A stretch of 64,000 nucleotides of DNA from Bacteroidales bacterium UBA3297 (GCA_002362105.1 DETD01000013.1:1-64000); one strand, 5' to 3'; shown: positions 10,201 to 18,240, numbered from the stretch's first letter. Translations and numbers: made by a program. Notes: a model not told the origin generated them from the letters alone.

Positions 10201-12378
10201 AATTTGCTGAATAATCTGTTTCTTTAGATTTCCAACAGCTACATTGATTGTTTGACAATAAGGCTTAGCTACTATATCAAAACATGCGCTCTCACATTCT
10301 TCCCATGCGCTTCCCACTATAGTACCAACAAGTTTGTCAACTTGCTCATTATCTATCTTCTTTGATAATGAATTCAACACTTTTTTTATAATTACCTCAA
10401 GAGATTCCCTAATATCATTCTTATAATAATAGAATTGGAAAGGAACTACATGTGCAAACTTTTCTGAAATATTTAAAAAGTATTCATCAAAATCAAAATA
10501 AGAAAAATTTGCTATTTTGTTATCTATTATACATTTTCTTTCCGTATCAGTTATGCCATCCTCATTATAATTATGGAAATCACGCATATCAAATACCAAT
10601 CTCTCATACAATTCCTCAAAGACAACATAAAAATAATCCTTCCAACAGCCCGTTACAAATAGAGAAATTTGCTCACTCTGCTCCTTCAATCCTTTCGTTA
10701 TAGAAGGTATCAATCCCTGTATACTTTGTTCAAGAATGCTTTTTATAGAATTTTCATCTTCCTCGAACTCATCATAAAGAGTGTTAACAATACTCTTCTG
10801 AAACACAGGAATTACAGTTTCACAAATAATACGATCTATTGCATCTTGTTTTTTTGAGAAGAAACTTACAAACATGATATCATTTTCATCTCTATATATT
10901 CCTTCTTCATTGAAATTTATTTTGCTAAATGCGTCTATAACATTTTCTTCTAATATTGTAAAAAGGTTTTCTTCTCCCTTGCGATACTTTGAAAACTCAT
11001 TTTTTGCAATACCTTTAAACTTATCACCAATGGCGTTCTGCGTAGAAAGTAGTTCAATAATAAAAGCCCCAAATTTCTCTAACGTCTCCTTATTAGCCTC
11101 ATTTCTATACTTATCTACCAAGCAACTTTTTATTTTAAACGCAATTGAAAACAACAGCCGCTTAGGAGAATAAAAATCCAGGTTATCGTCATTAAATGCA
11201 CGGACAACAGCTGTTAGCTTTCCGATAATATACTCAACATCTTCTATGCTGGAAATACAGAAAACTGTTTTCAAATAACCTAACGGATCGGTGAATATTT
11301 TTGTAAAAAGATTCCATTTAAAAGACAAAACCTCGATAGGTTGCAGGTTCAATGCCTCTGCAGATTTCGGAATAAACTTTTGTAAAGTTATTTTTTTTAT
11401 TTCTATTAATCCAAGAAAATCTAAAATGGCATAAATCTGTTTAAAAACCTTAGCGACTTTGCTAAACCCATTTACTGAATCCTCTGCTATTTTGTTGAAA
11501 CGCGATTGAGCATTATCTAATCTTGCTTGTAGAATGACCGGTATCGTAAAATCTGGGAATATATTATTGTTTAGTGCACACTCCCTTGCAGATTCCAAAT
11601 ATTTCTCAATAGCAGTATTAGCTTTATCAATCTCACCTTGATAATACAAAAGGTCATCGTAAGCCTCAGCATCCTTGAATATAGAATTTATATTTGTTTT
11701 AAACTCCTCACTAACAGAAGATATCAAATTATGAACATCATCATAGAATACTTCCTTCGCATTTTTCAATAAAAGAATAAGTATATAGTCCAAAATTCGC
11801 TTTCCAAACTGCTCTGTGAAATACGTATTCTTTAGGAATTGTCCAAAACCATCCGCATCGTTAGCAATTTTATTCCATTCAAAAGAAGAAATTTTTTTGA
11901 CTAAGGATATTACATCCTTTACCAAATCTATTAATTTAAACAATCTGTCGAGACTATCAGATGGAATTGAATTATAAGTAGATTTAAGGCCATCAAATAC
12001 CCCTTCAATAGAACCAGACTGTTTTGAGAGCTGCGACCAATCAATATTCTTTCCATCATCGACCAGTGCTACAACCGTCTCCTCTAAATCTTTAGCAGTA
12101 ATAACCAATGACTTGAACAAGTCATACAACTCACTTGTTTTTGCTGATGAAATGTCATATCCTAATTTGTTGATTATCTTATCAATAAACAATTTTATTT
12201 CATCAATTTTTTCTATGGTATTTCCATCAAATTTTTGTTTATACTCATCCCAAGTCATTCCATCGCTGACGATGTATTTTAAGATGTCTTGCACCATGAC
12301 ATCTTTTACCCGTGCCAATACCTTTCCAATACCAGCTATAAAACTCTCTAAATTTTTAAGCGATACATCTTGTCCCAT
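7234..12378 (-). CDS. DUF6603-type giant beta-rich protein (about 1,714 aa)
   Basis: About the first 800 residues are helical and charged, resembling a long coiled or helical-repeat region. The rest is dense amphipathic beta structure. The DUF6603 signature is clear in the second half: a Gly-rich 'GLGGSLGINRSLD' segment, then 'FILSVGGFHPEYKPEEGFN', 'EAYFAVTSNTVQFGAELN', 'FNALFQFKPFMFKVGV' and 'LSGPAQWRAKGEASF', in the family order. The tail is polar and ends in an Arg/Ser-rich stretch. There is no signal peptide. The start is uncertain: an in-frame TTG at 12438 would add 20 residues, but the ATG at 12378 is preferred. It is the first gene of a three-gene operon; the next ATG lies 4 nt after its stop. 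DUF6603 function is not established; a membrane-free beta scaffold or export substrate are guesses. Confidence 0.9.
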   Translation of the reverse strand: MGQDVSLKNLESFIAGIGKVLARVKDVMVQDILKYIVSDGMTWDEYKQKFDGNTIEKIDEIKLFIDKIINKLGYDISSAKTSELYDLFKSLVITAKDLEETVVALVDDGKNIDWSQLSKQSGSIEGVFDGLKSTYNSIPSDSLDRLFKLIDLVKDVISLVKKISSFEWNKIANDADGFGQFLKNTYFTEQFGKRILDYILILLLKNAKEVFYDDVHNLISSVSEEFKTNINSIFKDAEAYDDLLYYQGEIDKANTAIEKYLESARECALNNNIFPDFTIPVILQARLDNAQSRFNKIAEDSVNGFSKVAKVFKQIYAILDFLGLIEIKKITLQKFIPKSAEALNLQPIEVLSFKWNLFTKIFTDPLGYLKTVFCISSIEDVEYIIGKLTAVVRAFNDDNLDFYSPKRLLFSIAFKIKSCLVDKYRNEANKETLEKFGAFIIELLSTQNAIGDKFKGIAKNEFSKYRKGEENLFTILEENVIDAFSKINFNEEGIYRDENDIMFVSFFSKKQDAIDRIICETVIPVFQKSIVNTLYDEFEEDENSIKSILEQSIQGLIPSITKGLKEQSEQISLFVTGCWKDYFYVVFEELYERLVFDMRDFHNYNEDGITDTERKCIIDNKIANFSYFDFDEYFLNISEKFAHVVPFQFYYYKNDIRESLEVIIKKVLNSLSKKIDNEQVDKLVGTIVGSAWEECESACFDIVAKPYCQTINVAVGNLKKQIIQQISDDCFSDEEPITVSDDIVSLFTQDSIDKVYKLLKVVSDSHNISSWCDGLKFIVELLRLIPDSVKNSLKGIINIPDFDISLPKYSLDTKNKMLAVELCNYKNDNFEFMFQLVACVNKRKINGVDKNGLYLIPIVKIVANGNFQLGENHELIACAGVGANEGVNGGFDGKTGFFFYTNDKIYDISVEAFSDRDSVSLNAEITFQRKNGHTLEVFDTKVASLKIENYPLNLYLGYNRNVGGVIVPGFDFGVSGAIKVLCLTLKLKELNEFFNTILKKNIEITLEELAVGYSLSGGFNIGGSFFVSIPLFSEIEYNGIKFSNISVEIGGRDGDLIARVSTSFSATISGFSISFSDLGMGCSCNILDEKGKLGDFDLSPNFKYPSGLAIAIDTQCVKGAGAVEWNKDEGWFFGAGSLEVMEKFGVSAFFLFTTSPFSFMGALNVEWKPGLPMGMGFTLTGLGGSLGINRSLDIDKLRAAVYDGSLSSILFVKNLEQNLDKVLANISAFYPESKDTCFFGFLAKIEWNEIIKINAGLFIQVLPFKAVVAGDIQIRVAEKMENLICINVNFIGGIDLSKGLFFDASIYDSKIVGIDLQGDMAIRIYWAGSTKGFILSVGGFHPEYKPEEGFNLPDLRRMQLSLDYSIVKMKLEAYFAVTSNTVQFGAELNMQINLAVCKITGYLVFNALFQFKPFMFKVGVKAGVAVKVGSVKLMSVDLAFELSGPAQWRAKGEASFRIIFKIKAHFNVSWGKKQESINREKQDLLPLFSKEFDDNRNWKAISSDKDENLVLLASKSAGDLVIQPSDTIRFSQDVLPLDEKMECYGEKQIGDYDNFEIDSIFVGDQPLSSSDSVNISYGGQEGCTYKMEQSSFAPGLIHKLDNDQKLKEASFVSKNSGFSLNAGFGLKNGDDVKEVPDEKRLIMDDIDIDSEAWKEVQSYLNDDKTETVVSNNDNSKRCRSRSSYRRSRSGFKCLIKELDEQMISAITDNLAKQK

Positions 12379-12657
12379 TTTCGATGTGCCTTTTATATCA
12401 AATTTGTATATGACGACATTATTAAGGCTATCAATCAAAACAAACCTCTCACTGATAGCACTTTCATAACGACAATCGTTGTATTTTTTCTATATGTAAC
12501 GTTGAATCCCAACAGACGGACAGGAACCATGTTCCCCAACAGACATTACTTATAGTTCTTATTTTCAATTCACTACATTACAACTGGAAGCAAACGATTT
12601 TCCAGATTATAAACTGTAGCAGATAGCATTCGTAAGGATTTTTCTATCCTCCTTTTT

Positions 12658-12689
12658 CAAAGATAATAAATACATTTTATCTCCACAAT
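12658..12689 (-). promoter_or_regulatory. Candidate promoter of the DUF6603 operon
   Basis: On the minus strand, TATCTTTG (complement of 12658-12665) matches the Bacteroidota -7 box TAnnTTTG. An ATTG at 12686-12689 lies 20 bp upstream, one base off the -33 TTTG. The 5' leader would be roughly 270 nt. This is inferred from consensus only. Confidence 0.4.
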
Positions 12690-12774
12690 ATTATTTATAT
12701 ATTAATTATTAATGTATTTTTAATAGAATGTTATTCAATTAGTTACATGCTTATCAATTGCGCTATAAATAAAA

Positions 12775-12801
12775 AAGGCAGCACTTTGCCAGTACTGCCT
12801 T
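12775..12801 (-). terminator. Rho-independent terminator after tiny ORF
   Basis: The minus-strand hairpin pairs AAGGCAGTACT with AGTGCTGCCTT, with one mismatch and a 5-nt loop, and is followed by a run of six T. It lies 29 nt past the 23-codon ORF, and nothing else nearby would need it. Confidence 0.65.
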
Positions 12802-12830
12802 GTTCTTCTCAATTTTCCACATCTTGCTGC

Positions 12831-12902
12831 TCAGATACCAAAAACGGTCCTGCCATATATAAACAGCAACAATGCGACAATAAATACAACAACTTGTTTC
12901 AT
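12831..12902 (-). CDS. Possible 23-aa hydrophobic peptide
   Basis: The ORF runs from an ATG at 12902 and encodes Met-Lys-Gln followed by about 13 hydrophobic residues, then Tyr-Gly-Arg-Thr-Val-Phe-Gly-Ile and a stop. The product would be a single membrane-spanning or signal-like peptide. The only reason to take it seriously is its context: it lies between two strong minus-strand terminators, so it has its own transcription unit or uses read-through from the PqqD trio. It could be a short membrane peptide, a toxin of the type I class, or chance. Expression is not shown. Confidence 0.3.
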   Translation of the reverse strand: MKQVVVFIVALLLFIYGRTVFGI

Positions 12903-12952
12903 GGTATTCTTACTTTTTCTTTAACGTATGCAAACTCTGTGCCACAAATAAA

Positions 12953-12985
12953 AGACGCTCCCACCCTCCACGGGCAAAAGCGTCT
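12953..12985 (-). terminator. Rho-independent terminator of the PqqD/kinase/peptidase trio
   Basis: On the minus strand AGACGCT and CCC pair with GGG and AGCGTCT, with a 4-nt bulge, followed by TTTTATTT. It lies about 220 nt past the last gene of the trio. Confidence 0.6.
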
Positions 12986-13204
12986 ACTTTTTCACTATAT
13001 TATGAAAACTTACTACACTATCGTTTTTATTTCACATGCAAATTTAGTTAACAAAAATATAAATACCACATTGAAGAGCACTTTTTTTTACTTTTTCTCC
13101 CTTTTTTTATTCGAATTGGGAACTAGAGATTAAAATCATGTCCAATTTTTCCTGCTGTCAAATACCAGTATTCGAAGATAGGCTGCTCTTCTTCGGTGTG
13201 CTTT

Positions 13205-13672
13205 CTATATTAGTATGTTGCGCGTGACATAACGGTAACCGCGTCTGGGTAGCGACAACATCCACACTATTATCCGTCTGAGCCATATGCAACCGCACCA
13301 CAGTCGCACGTAACAGCGGTACTGTCGGCTTGTTACTGGCACTGTTTTTCCTTTCCGGACAACGGCAGACAATACTCCCACTATATGTTGGTCGGTTATA
13401 CCCCGCTCCAGAGTCCAACGGTTGTCGCCCAGCATTACGTAGCCATTGTCTGAAACTTCTACTATGCGGTGCAGCACATACTGGCCGTTATCGCGGCGGT
13501 AAAGGGGAACATCGTATTTTTTTAGCCGGCCCGTGGGCTTAGGTACTATCACCATCTTGTCGCGTCCCTGTTTTAAAAGCGGCATCATGCTGTCGCCCAC
13601 ATTTCCGCAAATCAGCACACCATGGGTAGCTAGCACTTTCTCGAAAGAATCTTGCTGATTGTTGTCCGTCAT
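13205..13672 (-). CDS. S24/S26-type signal-peptidase-like protein (155 aa)
   Basis: The protein has the serine-lysine protease pattern of the S24/S26 clan: Gly-Asp-Ser-Met-Met-Pro with Ser28 as the likely nucleophile, and a following block 'LKKYDVPLYRR' to 'QYVLHRIVEV' carrying Lys51 or Lys52 as the likely general base. 'GYVMLGDNRW' completes the fold. A single hydrophobic stretch near residues 121-140, flanked by Arg, could anchor it to the membrane. Small proteins of this type recur beside PqqD and HPr-kinase-like genes in gut anaerobes. It overlaps the upstream kinase gene by 4 nt (ATGA), so translation is coupled. A role in cleaving a modified peptide is inferred from context only; no candidate substrate is encoded next to it. 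Confidence 0.8.
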   Translation of the reverse strand: MTDNNQQDSFEKVLATHGVLICGNVGDSMMPLLKQGRDKMVIVPKPTGRLKKYDVPLYRRDNGQYVLHRIVEVSDNGYVMLGDNRWTLERGITDQHIVGVLSAVVRKGKTVPVTSRQYRCYVRLWCGCIWLRRIIVWMLSLPRRGYRYVTRNILI

Positions 13673-14406
13673 TTGCTCATGGTTTTGTAGGCCAGTTCGG
13701 CGGCCGATGGTTCCGTGTTACAGCCCATTTTATAGAGGCCGACTGCTGTAGACAGTTGGTTTACCAATTTCAGCATCCGTGCTACCTGTTGGGGTGTCCG
13801 TGGACAGAAGGTTTGGCCGACCAGCGTCTCGCATGCTGTGGCCGGGGTTATCGGCTCAATGCAGTTCTCTCTGGCACGCGTCAGCCAGCAGATGGCTTTT
13901 AGGGGTACAGCTGTATTGGTGCTCAAGTGATGCTTGCCGTCCCAGGGTGTACCATAGACAATAGCGCGTCCGTCAGACGTGAGCTTTATGAGGGGTTTGT
14001 CGTCGTTCACCATCACAGCCCTTTCTCCCAGCAGGTTTCGCCAGAGTGCAGTGTGTGTCGACTTGCCAGTTCCACTTTTGGCAGTAAACAAATAGGCCCA
14101 ACCATCGACCGCTACCGCCGAGCCGTGGAAGAGCAGCACGTCTTCGGCCAGCAGTGCGGTGGCCAATTGGCGGTAAACCGCCAGCGACTCGAGGTAATCG
14201 GCGGAGAAACGGCATGGAGGCTTGCCGTCGTTCTTGCGCATTTTTTCCGACAGTTCTGCCTCTGCCCTGATGTCGGACTCTGTCACTACTATTCGGATGG
14301 ACGGATTGCTGCTGGTTGTGTAGTCGGCACACATTTTCTGCACCGACTCATATAACGAGACGACCTCGATGTTGGTGTCTGCAATCCGGAATCTTCCGCT
14401 AAACAT
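13669..14406 (-). CDS. HPr-kinase-like P-loop protein (245 aa)
   Basis: The protein carries a Walker A motif at about 110-117 (Ser-Gly-Thr-Gly-Lys-Ser-Thr-His) preceded by 'LLFHGSAVAVDG', and a Walker-B-like 'VMVNDDKPLI' at 131-140. This is the arrangement of HprK-related proteins found beside PqqD domains rather than of true HPr kinase/phosphorylase, whose N-terminal domain is absent. The C-terminal part, after a conserved 'GTPWDGKHH', is helical. Related kinases phosphorylate lasso-peptide precursors in some Bacillales clusters, but substrates of the stand-alone versions are not known to me. It overlaps pqqD-like upstream by 8 nt and the peptidase gene downstream by 4 nt, so the three form one tightly coupled operon. 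Confidence 0.85.
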   Translation of the reverse strand: MFSGRFRIADTNIEVVSLYESVQKMCADYTTSSNPSIRIVVTESDIRAEAELSEKMRKNDGKPPCRFSADYLESLAVYRQLATALLAEDVLLFHGSAVAVDGWAYLFTAKSGTGKSTHTALWRNLLGERAVMVNDDKPLIKLTSDGRAIVYGTPWDGKHHLSTNTAVPLKAICWLTRARENCIEPITPATACETLVGQTFCPRTPQQVARMLKLVNQLSTAVGLYKMGCNTEPSAAELAYKTMSK

Positions 14407-14674
14407 ATTCTTCGATTAGCAGATTTTGGCTTCTTAATTGGTCAAGTAACGTTTCAACTGACTGGCGGACATCGTTTTCTGTGGCGTTGAATTCCCGCAA
14501 CAAGATTTCAACAATGGCGTCCTCATTCAGCCCCTGCTGAAGAAGTTCTAGAATACGCTTTGCCGTGCCGTTCATCTTAATCATGTCTTTGTAGTTTTCG
14601 GCATCTTCGCCAACGGCCACCGCCATATAGGACCCCGCTACTTCTTGGATAAGGAATTTGTATTTTAATCTCAT
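14399..14674 (-). CDS. PqqD-family peptide-binding protein (91 aa)
   Basis: Length and pattern fit the PqqD fold (RiPP recognition element). There is an N-terminal beta region with 'MAVAVGEDAENYKDMIKMNGTA', a helix 'KRILELLQQGLNEDAIVEIL', and a winged-helix-like end with 'VRQSVETLLDQLRSQNLL'. PqqD-like proteins bind leader peptides of ribosomally made peptides and present them to modifying enzymes. It is the first gene of the trio and overlaps the kinase by 8 nt. The downstream kinase and peptidase would act on the bound peptide if this is a RiPP-type locus; no radical-SAM, cyclase or transporter gene is seen nearby. Confidence 0.8.
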   Translation of the reverse strand: MRLKYKFLIQEVAGSYMAVAVGEDAENYKDMIKMNGTAKRILELLQQGLNEDAIVEILLREFNATENDVRQSVETLLDQLRSQNLLIEEYV

Positions 14675-14827
14675 AATTTATGGGTTTAGTTGGTATAATA
14701 ATTCTATTAGCGTTCATCAGCCACCCTATCTGCTCTGCCAGTACCGCGCTAAATGGTTATATGTTCTTTCAGTTGCGGTCTGGTTCTATACGGGGGCTTC
14801 ATTACATTAAAAAGCCAAATTTCAGCA

Positions 14828-14835
14828 CAAATATA
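14828..14835 (-). promoter_or_regulatory. Candidate -7 promoter box of the PqqD trio
   Basis: Minus-strand TATATTTG matches TAnnTTTG exactly; no clear TTTG lies 19-21 bp upstream. The leader would be about 145 nt. Confidence 0.35.
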
Positions 14836-15112
14836 CACTTTTTCGCCCTTATATACGTAAAATAATTGACAGATGAAAAAGGGGCTTTATCAAGAAACAA
14901 ATGTATTAGCCTACTGAAGGGGGGTAATTCTCATAGTTTAATTTGCCTGAGGCAGGGATTTATCTGCCGTTGGGAAACAGGTGTGGGTAGATGAATGCCA
15001 AAAAATTGGAGTCTCTTATATACAGCGTCTTGTTTTCTCTAACGTACTTATGGACCAAGGGTCTGATATTTATAGGTATAAACAAATTTATAAAAAAGTC
15101 CGCATAAAAGGA

Positions 15113-15155
15113 AATCCGTATGTTGTAACACCAAGTGTGTAGCAACATACGGATT
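15113..15155 (-). terminator. Terminator of the fibre-like gene
   Basis: A perfect 13-bp inverted repeat (AATCCGTATGTTG with its complement) surrounds a 17-nt loop. On the minus strand it is followed by TCCTTTT. It starts 37 nt after the stop codon of the 1,012-residue protein. Confidence 0.7.
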
Positions 15156-15192
15156 AACGACCCCTATTTTTAGGGGGGGTATACAGCCAGTA

Positions 15193-18100
15193 TTAATTTT
15201 TCTCGAAAATGGCAGTGAGTTTAATAGTTCCGTCTACTTTTATTGTACGGCTCTTTTGGGTATTTTCGTCGCTCCATTTAATAAATTTGTAACCAATGTA
15301 TGGACTTGCCGTTATTTTCGCATCAGACATATAATCGTATTTGCCCGCCCCCGTTACATATCCGCCTTTAGAAGTATTGGTGCTTAGGCTAACCTGGTAT
15401 TGTATCTTCTTAAACGTGGCGAAGAAGTGTAATCCCTCACGGTCTACCTTTATTTCCCTTTCGGCCGTGGTAACGCCATCGTCCCACTTCACAAACTCGT
15501 AGCCTTCGTTAGGGATGGCCTTTACGGTTACCATCGAGTCAACTGTGTAGTAGCCACGTCCAACCACATTTCCTCCATCATATGCTTCCAAATCGAGCAG
15601 GTACCTCTGTTTGGTTTCCCTTGCAAGCAGGCCGTTTACTAGCCTTCTTAACTCTTCAGTTTCTTCCTTAAGGCCTTTTACCACTTCGCCAATCGAGTCC
15701 TTATAGCTGTCGAACTCGGCTTTTGTAATGTATTGTGCGTCGTTCTCGAACGCACTGACCTTGGTAGGCATATCGGCAATTTCGCTGTAATTGTAAACTG
15801 GTTTGGTGTCGGTTTGTGCCCATTCTGGCAGTTGTTCCTTGTCTAGCTTGTTGTTCCAGTTATAGATGTCGTCGGTGGTAATAGTGCTTGAAGGAAGATT
15901 TTCCACACTAGCGCCAATGCTATTTATCTGTTCGCTAACAGTCTCTTTATAAGCTTCCAGTTTGCTGTTTTCGGCAGCGACCACAGAATCGACATACGTT
16001 CTGATGCGCACTTTGGCAACCGCTTTCAGCGAGTCTTCGTAGTACTTCTCCATCTGCAGCATCATATAGTACATCATGTTGTTGTTGTAGTTCAGATCTT
16101 TTTGGTTGATGTACCCCTCGTCGTTCTCGAAAAAGCTGATGTTGGTAGGAATTTGGTTCAACATATCGTTCCAATACTCAATGTCGCCTTCCGTAATGTA
16201 GGCGGCAGCCGAACGGTCGAATTTGTTCCAGCGTGCGGTATCGTTTTCGCTAATGCCGGCGGCAACCGACTGTTTAAACGCGGGTTCGCTCTCTTCCGAC
16301 AGTTTGTTGTTCCAATTTTCTATGTCGTCTGATGTAATGGTGCTGGCAGCCGAACGGTCGAACTTGTTCCAGCGTACAGTGTCGGCAATGGTCACAGCCG
16401 ATGCGACCGACTGTGTGAAGACAGGGTCGCTCTCTTCGCTAACACCTGTGTTGCCGGCGAAATCAGCGGCCAGTTTTTCCGCTAATTGGCGGGCTTTGTT
16501 CCAGCGTGCGGTATCGGTGGCCGTAATACCGGCGGCAATCGATTTTGTGAAAGCAGGGTCTGCCTCTTCCGCCAATTTTGCGTTCCAGTTGGCTATATCG
16601 TCGGCCGTAATGTTGTTTACTGGCAAATCTAATGTTTTCAGCACTTTGTTCCAGCGTGCGGTATCGGCGGTCGTAATGCCGGCGGCAACCGATTGGGCGA
16701 ACTCTGGGTCGGCTTCGGTATAGCTGCCGAGTTTCCCGTTCCAGTTGTTAATGTCGGTTTCGGTTATTTGGCTGATGGCAACCGATGTGCCGAGTTTGTT
16801 CCAGCGCGCAGTATCGGCGGCCGAAATGCCGGCGGCAACCGATTGTGCAAATGCTGGGTCGCTCTCTTCCGTCAGTTTCCCGTTCCAGTTGGCAATGTCG
16901 TCGTGTGTGATGCCTTTGGCCGGCAGTTGCTCTAGTTTGTTCCAGCGTGCGGTATCGGTAGTGGTGATGCCTGACGCTACCGACGAGCGGAAGAAAGGGT
17001 CGGTTTCACTATAGCTGTCCAATTTATTGTTCCAAAGCTCAATCTGGTCTTTGGTTATCGTATTCGAAACGCTGTTCTGCAACTTGTTCCAGCGTGCGGT
17101 ATCGCCAGCTGTGATGCCGGCGGCCACCGATTTTCCGAATTCTGGGTCAGTTTCAGTGTAGTTGTCGGGCTTGCTGTTCCAGTTGGCAATATCGTCGTTG
17201 GTAATGCTGTTAGCCGGCAGTTGTTCCAGTTTCGCTAGTCTGTCGGTGTTGTTCCAGCGTGCGGTATCTTTGGCAGTGATGCCAGCGGCTACCGATTTAT
17301 TGAACTCAGGGTCTGTTTCTGAGAAGCTTTCAGGTTTACTGTTCCAGTTGTTTATATCTTTCTGGGTGATGGTCGACGCAACCGACTTGGCAAACTCAGG
17401 GTCTGACTCGCTGTAGGCGTTCAACTTGCTGTTCCACTTTTCGATGTCGGCGTTTGTAATCGTGCTGGCTGGCATGTTGGCTGCCTTGTTCCAACTGATG
17501 GTGTCGGACTTGCTGATACCGGCGGCCACAGATTTTTGGAACAATGGGTCTGATTCCGAATTGCTATCCTGTTTCTTGTTCCAATTGTCAATGTCTTTTT
17601 GGGTGATTGTCGCTGCTACCGATGCCGAGAATTTCGGATCGGTCTCTTTGAAGCTAGAAAGTTTCTTGTTCCAGCGCGCAGTATCTTTTTTCGTGATGCC
17701 GGCGGCAACCGACTGTTTGAAGGCTGGGTCTTTCTCTTCAACATCGCCAATTTCTGGCGCTCCAACTATTTCCGAATAGTTATATACTGGTTTCTCTGGT
17801 GTCTGGGTCCATTTTGGGGTTGCATCTGGAGAGATGCGTTCCGCATAAATGGCATAAGGAACACTCAGCAACTGCGATGTCGATGCCAGTGTGTAGTTAG
17901 TGCCTCCGTCTGGGTCCATCTCGCATTTAATGAAGTATGGCCCCTCTTCCCAATTGATTTTAGAAATGTCGTCTTTGCTGACTGCCTCCTCGTCGCCGAT
18001 GGCGAAAGTTAGTAGGCCGTCTGGGTTGGTTATGGCACGGCGTGTCTCGCTATATACAGCAGAGCCTTTCTCGCTACCCTTAAGAATGCTGATGCGTACA

Positions 18101-18231
18101 CCAACTGCTTTTGAGCGGACTAACTTGTGGACGTTGTTTCGAACAACAGCCTGGTAGGTTATTGTTTGTGGTGCACTGGCACTCGCCATCAGGCTGAGGC
18201 ACAACGCTATGGGTAGTATAACCTTCTTCAT
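15193..18231 (-). CDS. Secreted fibre-like repeat protein with C-terminal InlB-type repeats (1,012 aa)
   Basis: A signal peptide (about residues 1-20, ending Ala-Ser-Ala) is followed by an N-terminal domain of the common Bacteroidota type ('ITYQAVVRNN' through 'LLSVPYAIYAERI'). Residues about 165-670 are about twelve imperfect repeats built on 'SVAAGIT..DTARWNK' alternating with 'IT..DI.NWN.KL' and 'ESDPEF'. This style is familiar from phage tail-fibre proteins, as is 'FEND.GYI' near residues 700 and 840. Short coiled-coil-like segments follow. The C-terminus has two Gly/Trp repeats ('GYEFVKWDDG', 'GYKFIKWSDE') of the InlB B-repeat class. No T9SS tail is visible. It lies 9 nt downstream of a small T9SS protein in the same operon. 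Likely a surface fibre or adhesin; the receptor is unknown. Confidence 0.85.
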   Translation of the reverse strand: MKKVILPIALCLSLMASASAPQTITYQAVVRNNVHKLVRSKAVGVRISILKGSEKGSAVYSETRRAITNPDGLLTFAIGDEEAVSKDDISKINWEEGPYFIKCEMDPDGGTNYTLASTSQLLSVPYAIYAERISPDATPKWTQTPEKPVYNYSEIVGAPEIGDVEEKDPAFKQSVAAGITKKDTARWNKKLSSFKETDPKFSASVAATITQKDIDNWNKKQDSNSESDPLFQKSVAAGISKSDTISWNKAANMPASTITNADIEKWNSKLNAYSESDPEFAKSVASTITQKDINNWNSKPESFSETDPEFNKSVAAGITAKDTARWNNTDRLAKLEQLPANSITNDDIANWNSKPDNYTETDPEFGKSVAAGITAGDTARWNKLQNSVSNTITKDQIELWNNKLDSYSETDPFFRSSVASGITTTDTARWNKLEQLPAKGITHDDIANWNGKLTEESDPAFAQSVAAGISAADTARWNKLGTSVAISQITETDINNWNGKLGSYTEADPEFAQSVAAGITTADTARWNKVLKTLDLPVNNITADDIANWNAKLAEEADPAFTKSIAAGITATDTARWNKARQLAEKLAADFAGNTGVSEESDPVFTQSVASAVTIADTVRWNKFDRSAASTITSDDIENWNNKLSEESEPAFKQSVAAGISENDTARWNKFDRSAAAYITEGDIEYWNDMLNQIPTNISFFENDEGYINQKDLNYNNNMMYYMMLQMEKYYEDSLKAVAKVRIRTYVDSVVAAENSKLEAYKETVSEQINSIGASVENLPSSTITTDDIYNWNNKLDKEQLPEWAQTDTKPVYNYSEIADMPTKVSAFENDAQYITKAEFDSYKDSIGEVVKGLKEETEELRRLVNGLLARETKQRYLLDLEAYDGGNVVGRGYYTVDSMVTVKAIPNEGYEFVKWDDGVTTAEREIKVDREGLHFFATFKKIQYQVSLSTNTSKGGYVTGAGKYDYMSDAKITASPYIGYKFIKWSDENTQKSRTIKVDGTIKLTAIFEKN
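16200..17730 (-). repeat. Tandem coding repeats of the fibre-like protein
   Basis: The DNA behind 'GCGGCAACCGATT' and 'TTCCAGCGTGCGGTATCGG' (plus-strand reading) recurs about twelve times in this stretch with small changes. Two repeat types alternate, and spacing varies around 100-180 bp. Such arrays expand and contract by recombination. Confidence 0.8.
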
Positions 18232-18240
18232 ATGCGCAGT

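Larger units (their letters stand above)
12379..13204. other. AT-rich gap with two terminators, a tiny ORF and a promoter
   Basis: No gene of ordinary size lies here. On the minus strand, from high to low coordinates, the gap holds the terminator of the peptidase trio, a 23-codon ORF, a second terminator, and then the candidate promoter and leader of the DUF6603 operon. The remainder is AT-rich with no recognised element. Confidence 0.6.
14675..15192. other. Intergenic stretch, no gene recognised
   Basis: This gap holds the candidate promoter and leader of the PqqD trio near 14828 and the terminator hairpin of the fibre-like gene at 15113-15155. Short ORFs on either strand lack recognisable domains and look incidental. 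Confidence 0.6.

Noticed and set aside
13927..14355. Plus-strand ORF across the HPr-kinase-like gene
   Set aside because: It is antisense to the Walker A and B motifs of a good gene and has no domain of its own.
15193..18231. CRISPR array or prophage because of regularly repeated DNA
   Set aside because: The repeats are in frame within one long secreted protein, differ in sequence and are not separated by uniform spacers. No cas or phage structural genes are present.
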